Program-made: the position numbers and the translations under genes
DNA from: Protonemura montana
Lineage: Eukaryota; Arthropoda; Insecta; Plecoptera; Nemouridae
DNA length: 64,000 bases
Assembly: GCA_947568835.1 (NCBI GenBank)
Contig: OX387612.1
Coordinates: 6,634,001-6,698,000 of the forward strand
Direction of reading: 5' to 3'
Part shown: positions 59,501 to 64,000 of the stretch, in pieces
Layout: each line of letters starts with the position of its first letter
Numbering within the stretch: position 1 is the first letter of the stretch
The notes under the pieces: generated by a model
The model's database searches: none
Seen by the model: only the letters and a program-made list of their open reading frames with translations
Told to the model about the DNA's origin: nothing

Positions 59501-60752
59501 ACTATGTATACATTTTAATTTTTACTATCCATGTATTTTTTTAACTTCACATTAAAAAAATGTATTTGAACATTGTTTGATTCTAATTAGATTCATAATT
59601 TTGCCCGGGATGATTATAAACCATTTGGGCGATTAACGTTATTTGTGTTAACCTGTGCACGAAGCTCAAAGATAACAAAACAAAAATAACAACTGAAGTA
59701 GGGCCCCCAAAGAAGAGTTTATTTGGTGGTAAAGTTGTTATCACCGTGGAAATCAAGCTCTGGTGTGGAAGTAAAACTGTGCTTTGTGAATCTGACCCAT
59801 TAGTAATAGAAGAGATAAATTAGCTATTTAAATGTGTAGTAAAAATGATAAACTGACGAGTCAATAAATCAGACAACGAAATAAATGTGTTTATTTTCTT
59901 TCAGCAACCTTCTAGAAGGAGCTGTGCAAAGATTCAAACAAGAGACGGCAACTTTTGTAGAACAAATGTAAGTGGAATTCATTCATTAGACCTATCAGAT
60001 GACAAATTTAAACGCACTGCGTAGACAACGGGCCCTGTGGTGTCTAATGGCGTCGGTGAGTAATTGGATGATGATGAGGATGATGATGAATCTTATCTAG
60101 CCTACTAGGGGAAAAGGTTAACCGGTGTTTACACGTAGCCTACTCCTGTCGAAGAGCACCAAGGGGACCACCGGCTTAACGTCCCTTCCGAAGGACGGTA
60201 CAACGTGAACAACAGGATTCCTCCACAAATCCATGCTGTCGAGAGGTCGATAAGTAAGGCGAAAAAAGTTGTACGAACTTTCATCCCTCCAGCCTCTCTC
60301 CCGAAAAAAATTGCTCACATGTATGATGGTTACCCATCAAAAACCTGACCAAGTGCTGTGTTGCTTAATTTCGGGGAAGTTACGAGAAGCGTTGTTTGCA
60401 AAACGCCAGACCTATCTCGCTATATCTCCTTGGAGAACTGTCATTCTCATCAAATACACTATAATCGTCTCAAAAGCCAATGTCCAAATAGCTCAATGGT
60501 TCAGAGCAACACCCGCGAAAGGTGGAGATCGGGATTCGATTCCGCGTTTGGGCATCAATTTTTGGGACGGTTATGGTGATTTTAATAATAAACTAACCCG
60601 CGCATTGCAAGCGTTTGCAATTTAAATAATATTTCATCCTAAAGATGCTAACATGTATCTTTGTTTATCGTTGCAGGTCCGACGAGGCTCGTGCCAATCT
60701 TCCAGATGTTCGTGGTCAGCACTATCAGAAGAACGAACACATGCGTTTCTAA
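56515..60752 (+). CDS. Uncharacterised conserved-looking protein, 5 coding exons, 350 aa
   Basis: Function not recognised. Exons: 56515-56749 (235; the exon itself begins at 56505 after a CAG acceptor, so a 5' non-coding exon is likely), 57363-57472 (110), 58420-58988 (569), 59905-59967 (63), 60677-60752 (76, ends TAA). Donors GTATGG, GTAAGT, GTGAGT and GTAAGT; the phases close to 1,053 nt. A polyadenylation signal AATAAA lies at 60849. Soluble, no signal peptide or clear membrane segment. Segments: N-terminal MNPHLESITTNTATLTEPQE, a helical charged CEEYARYVDLLTQAEEADQA, a hydrophobic/Pro-rich LPGLHYSGITYPSIEDIPMR, a basic middle, and a C-terminus LEGAVQRFKQETATFVEQM then PDVRGQHYQKNEHMRF. 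Introns carry 5S, T1, T2, X and Y repeats. The exon chain is well supported; the identity is open. Confidence 0.72.
56875..57245 (+). repeat. 5S-derived SINE in intron 1 of the 350-aa gene
   Basis: Partial head gtattggatgggtgaccatt; body cttgcttatcaacctctcga, ggaacgttaagccggtgatc; 3' end gtcaaaacagtgcgtcgcta. Confidence 0.85.
57483..57625 (-). repeat. tRNA-headed SINE (T2) beside the exon 2 donor of the 350-aa gene
   Basis: Minus-strand head 57625-57545: tagctcggtttggtagagca and ccgggttcgtatccctgttc. Its tail (gtttggttttcctggtgatt) begins about 15 bp after the GTAAGT donor at 57473. Confidence 0.65.
57940..58265. repeat. Dispersed repeat family X, long copy
   Basis: Segments gcatttgagactggtttcta, gactgcaagcgtcatctggt, ccggctcgcttgctcagtag. 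Confidence 0.6.
59040..59480 (+). repeat. Dispersed repeat family Y, longest copy
   Basis: Contains ctccatcttagtttttctgg, cggaaaaacgccttgaacag, caacgcgtgtaactaaagac, cgtcgcgatcggacaagtgg and ttggccgattagttgta. Lies in intron 3 of the 350-aa gene. Confidence 0.6.
60020..60415 (-). repeat. 5S-derived SINE in intron 4 of the 350-aa gene
   Basis: Minus orientation: tail gtctaatggcgtcggtgagt, body ccatgctgtcgagaggtcga, head fragment tgttgcttaatttcggggaa. Confidence 0.82.
60425..60645 (+). repeat. tRNA-derived SINE T1 copy
   Basis: 5' region ccttggagaactgtcattct, head tagctcaatggttcagagca with ggtggagatcgggattcgat, tail gcgcattgcaagcgtttgca. It directly follows the 5S SINE. Confidence 0.78.
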
Positions 60753-60854
60753 AACGACAAACGCTTTCAGCTATTCACTTTCAAAATTATAGGTTAACTT
60801 TTAAAATATCGCTACTTTGTAGGTATAGTGGGTCTCAAAAAAGAATCAAATAAA

Positions 60855-61435
60855 CATAGCCAGCGAATAACACAGGAATAATGATTGAAAGTTGACTGGA
60901 AGAGCAAATGTACCTCAAATTAATTTTACTTGAAGGCAACTGTCAAAATTTAGAACTACAGTTTTAAATAATTTTGGAATCTTTAATAGTTGTTAGATTT
61001 TTTGCCATTGTGAGTCTTCCAAACTCGACAAAAAAGAAATAGCCACTGAACAAAAATTCTTCCTGCCGTTTGATGTACCTACTTTTAAATTAATCCGTAA
61101 GTGTACCCCAACTTCAATGTCACTTGTTTATTTTTCAAAATCTTTAAAAAAAATTGAAGAGTTCTTGAAAATTTTGGAAAAAAAATAGATTTAGTGATCG
61201 TCAAAAACTTGAAAAACCATGTTTAGCCGTAGTATAAAAAAGGTATGGATTATTCAAACGAAATTTTTTTAAACTTTACTTTTGTTATAATTAAATGCAC
61301 ACAGAATTATTTAAGATGGATACCAAAAAATCGTGTTTTTACGTATTGACATTTTTTCAGAGAAACAGAGTCTGTCGCCTTATGTCTACTACATAACTTG
61401 CGCTGTTGGGTTTACAGTTTATCATGAAGAGCCAC
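60855..61435. other. Spacer after the 350-aa gene
   Basis: AT-rich, nothing recognised. Confidence 0.3.
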
Positions 61436-61587
61436 AGCACTCATTTTAAGCGTTATAAAACCTGCCACACGTGGTAACCGTTGTGACCACCCAACGGCGC
61501 GTGCAGCCATTTAAACAAACCTCTCACATTTAATAATTACTACTCGAAACATCGAAATATGTTTATCAATCGTTGAGGTTAGCATTG

Positions 61588-61640
<53 letters not shown>

Positions 61641-62275
61641 TTTTATTTATTCTCGATTGACCAATAGCTTTGGTATGAGACATGTCATTACAATATATTC
61701 GTGTTTTACACTCAGTCATATTATATAATATTTACATATTCACTTAGTTAATTCTATTACATACTAATTACACAGTCTTAAAGGCTAAAAAACTATTCAC
61801 AGAATAAAATGCGTTATCTGCCAAAAACTTTTTAACATTCATTTTAAACACCTCGTCATCTTTGTTAGTTTTTTTGATGCTAAAAATGGATAATATTTTG
61901 TTATAAATTAATATTCCAAGCATAAAAGGATTGTTCTTGTCGTATTTTGATTTTGTTTTCTCATTTTTTAAAATATGTGAGTTACGTGTGCTATTGTTCC
62001 GTGAGCTGCTACCCAGATTTAGATGATTAATATTATCAATCATAAAACATATGGCACAATAAATGTATATGCACGGTAAGGTCATTATTTTGTATTTTTT
62101 AAGATTTTTTTAAAGATTAAATAAGCGTAAACCAGTCTCAAATGCGATAAATCTGCAAGAAATAACTAAATACAGTCTATCACCTCTCGAAACTACGGTG
62201 ACCCCATCTCAGGGCAACCAAACTTTTTGATCGGTAAGTTCGGTTAAGACATTTTAACATGAGCGACAAGACTCT
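61436..62275. repeat. Repeat family X copy split by a LINE insertion
   Basis: The left half, 61436-61592 (cacacgtggtaaccgttgtg; gtttatcaatcgttgaggtt agcatt), and the right half, about 62113-62275 (gcgtaaaccagtctcaaatg cg), are adjacent in uninterrupted copies. They are separated here by about 520 bp of LINE. Confidence 0.65.
61593..62112 (-). mobile_element. LINE 3' remnant (C-terminal reverse-transcriptase-protein tail)
   Basis: A minus-strand open frame, 62085-61768, contains SSRNNSTRNSH, NPFMLGILIYNKIL and VKKFLADNAFYSVNSFL. These resemble the C-terminal end of non-LTR retrotransposon polyproteins (usual pattern: TRN, a LYN-type motif, then a short FK..LK..L helix). Downstream on the minus strand lie GAATAAATAAA and an (ATT)n tail (about 61640-61590), as expected for a 5'-truncated LINE. 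No reverse transcriptase catalytic domain is present. Confidence 0.65.
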
Positions 62276-62457
62276 GGCTTCACCTTCCCAACCCAATGAT
62301 TGGGCTGTAAGCCATCACACATACCGAGATTTATTAACTTCACATAATCTGTTATTTCAGCAAGAATTACAAACGCTTGTCAAAGAAACCAACGTTCTAT
62401 CAAGACTAGTGCTAAATATATAAGTACTCATTAGTATAGGTAGATGTCAATTTTACT

Positions 62458-62622
62458 AAGGACCAGTATTACAATACGTTATAGCTCTGAGTTAAGCTCC
62501 ATGATAAGTTGCATGTGATTAGTTGTTGTCAATGCAATTGATTTGACTACCACAATTTGCAATTTGCAATTTGGCAATTTAATTTTAACTATAGGAGTTG
62601 AAGAAAATTGTAATTCTAGGCA
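62458..62622. mobile_element. MITE-like element, family M1
   Basis: Left end ggaccagtattacaat; right end attgtaattctaggc, its imperfect inverted complement. The interior tgcatgtgattagttgttgt matches the other M1 copies. Confidence 0.6.
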
Positions 62623-62804
62623 TCAAGCTACAAACCAACCCGTTCCCAAATGTCAACTAATAAACATTCAGGTTGTCTAAGTATGTAACTAACTAAGTAA
62701 AAGTATACGTTTACCCTGCACACTCAACAGTTTAAGTAATATGTCTCTCTTCTATCCGTATCAATTAAACTCAAACAATTAACTAACACTTACCCTAAAG
62801 TTCA

Positions 62805-64000
62805 CTAGCTAACATTAATAGTGGTCAGTACAATCATATAGGTACAAACAGTTGAAGTGACACTCAGCACTACAGCTTTGTCCAAAACAAACAAACCGCA
62901 CGCAGTGAACACGAATCTTCCACGTTCCACTTGCCTACAAAACTTCTCTAGAGAACTCTCAGTGTCGTCACTGAGCTTATCCAAAAGAAGACACTGTTGA
63001 AGTACCATTAAAGTCATGTCGGCTTCTTCCGACGTCGAATGGCATGTCAGTGATGTAAAAACAATTATAAGCACAATAATAACAAGCCAGCAAGAATACA
63101 AAATTAACAACGAGTAAAGGTAAGAAGAACCAAGTCTATCGTTTGTAGGTTCACTAATTATAGTGTAGACAGTGTCAATGAGGTCAATTAAATTGTTTGA
63201 AAAAAGTCCCAGGATTTTTAGACCAAATATCTCGTTTATCAACTCTACTGTTGAGTAAATTTGACAGTGAATTATTCTGAGTGTTTTTAGAGCGGGATTT
63301 AAGTTGGCGGGATTTTGTAAAACTGTTGTAATCTTGTTGGCTTTTGGAAAACGAGTTTCCGTGGTTTCTTTAAAAAAAAATGGTTCTTTCAAGCCGAGAA
63401 CCAAGAAAATGGCTTTATTTATTGTCGAACACCTGACTCTAATGATGTAAACAAAGTTTAAGAATTCGATCAGTGTTATAAAGCATATCTACAGTGTTAA
63501 AATCTCAAAGGAGACCTGAATATAATTCAAGGACGAGCTAATTCCAAACCAAGCCCCCACGTACCAACCAAACAAAAGAAACACCACTAGTGCTATTTCA
63601 AATATTAAATACTTTCGATGATTTTGACTTGGTTTTGATCCAGTTGTTTTGAACAGGTCAGCGTCAATTTTTTCCAGCGTTTCATATAACAACTTCATGT
63701 CACCAGCCTTTGTCATTGAGGTCACTAAAATTATTACAGATGTAATTCCAGTGACTGCCATCAGAAAACATTCTGTGATACAGCTCTGCAGTGTTTGGTT
63801 CCCGATGGTAAACTCCTTGAAAGACATTCTCACGGACCAAAAGCAGCTTAATACGACCACTAGCGCCACTGCGAGCGTGAAAATAGAAGCAGCTTTCAAG
63901 GGAATCCAGCCCATGTCATAAGGTGCAAGCCCGAACAGACGACCGAGTTGTAAAATTGGCCTCATTGACGCCGTGATGGTCGGATACTGTCTTTTGGTGG
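62805..64000 (-). CDS. Gustatory receptor, 3' part (two exons in view, at least 366 aa)
   Basis: Insect gustatory receptor: a seven-transmembrane ligand-gated channel subunit in taste neurons. Exons: 64000 (edge)-63493 and 63432-62805 (stop at 62805-62807), separated by a 60-bp intron (donor GTAGAT, acceptor GAGTCAG). The phase-2 junction gives EILTL joined to CSTINKAIFLVLGL. From Met at 63965 the frame is 366 codons, and it stays open to the edge, so the true start may lie outside. The N-terminal MRPILQLGRLFGLAPYDMG is typical of the family. Seven hydrophobic segments are visible: near KAASIFTLAVALVVVLSCF, ECFLMAVTGITSVIILV, IFEIALVVFLLFGWYVGAW, NKAIFLVLGL, LGLFSNNLIDLIDTVYTII, SLLILYSCWLVIIVLIIVF and VLSVTSTVCTYMIVL. 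The C-terminal TYhhhhhQF signature is present as TYMIVLTT, so the usual Gln is missing. Subfamily and ligand unknown. Confidence 0.85.

Overview
This is a eukaryotic nuclear window from an insect. The main evidence is a tandem cluster of insect-type odorant receptor genes (the seven-transmembrane 7tm_6 family, found only in insects). Spliceosomal introns, a gustatory receptor gene, an interstitial (TTAGG)n tract (the ancestral insect telomere repeat) and many transposon-derived repeats agree with this. The order cannot be fixed from the sequence alone. A beetle is plausible but unproven.

Layout. About 1-32,900 holds four odorant receptor genes, all on the minus strand, head to tail, called OR-A (only exons 1-3 inside the window), OR-B, OR-C and OR-D. 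I rebuilt their exons by hand from splice sites, phase and paralogue alignment. B, C and D share one eight-exon architecture with identical sizes for exons 2 (433 nt), 3 (159), 5 (103), 6 (111) and 7 (153). B and C have uninterrupted reading frames of 463 and 461 codons. OR-D is intact except that a 3,689-bp PIF/Harbinger DNA transposon (25751-29439) sits inside coding exon 4, with a 3-bp target duplication (CTG). Removing the element and one CTG would leave a 482-codon frame. The transposon itself looks complete: terminal inverted repeats, a three-exon DDE transposase and a three-exon Myb/SANT-like accessory protein, all in frame.

The introns and spacers of the cluster are full of locus-specific minisatellites with units of 54, 87, 43 (three loci), 63, 70 (two loci), 49 and 26 bp. 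About 32.9-48.7 kb is a gene-poor spacer of minisatellites, SINEs, MITE-like elements and unrecognised AT-rich DNA. About 48.7-60.8 kb carries two plus-strand multi-exon genes of unknown function: a 108-residue basic protein (48727-50305) and a 350-residue protein (56515-60752). 61.6-62.1 kb is a LINE 3' remnant nested in another repeat. The right end (62805 to the edge) is a minus-strand gustatory receptor gene with two exons in view.

Repeat families recognised: a 5S rRNA-derived SINE (about a dozen copies); a tRNA-derived SINE found as head-to-tail and fold-back copies; a second tRNA-headed SINE; several MITE-like families; and a dispersed repeat with a hammerhead-ribozyme-like core of the kind associated with Penelope-like elements. 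The odorant and gustatory receptors are chemosensory membrane proteins. Nothing in the sequence links the two unknown plus-strand genes to them.
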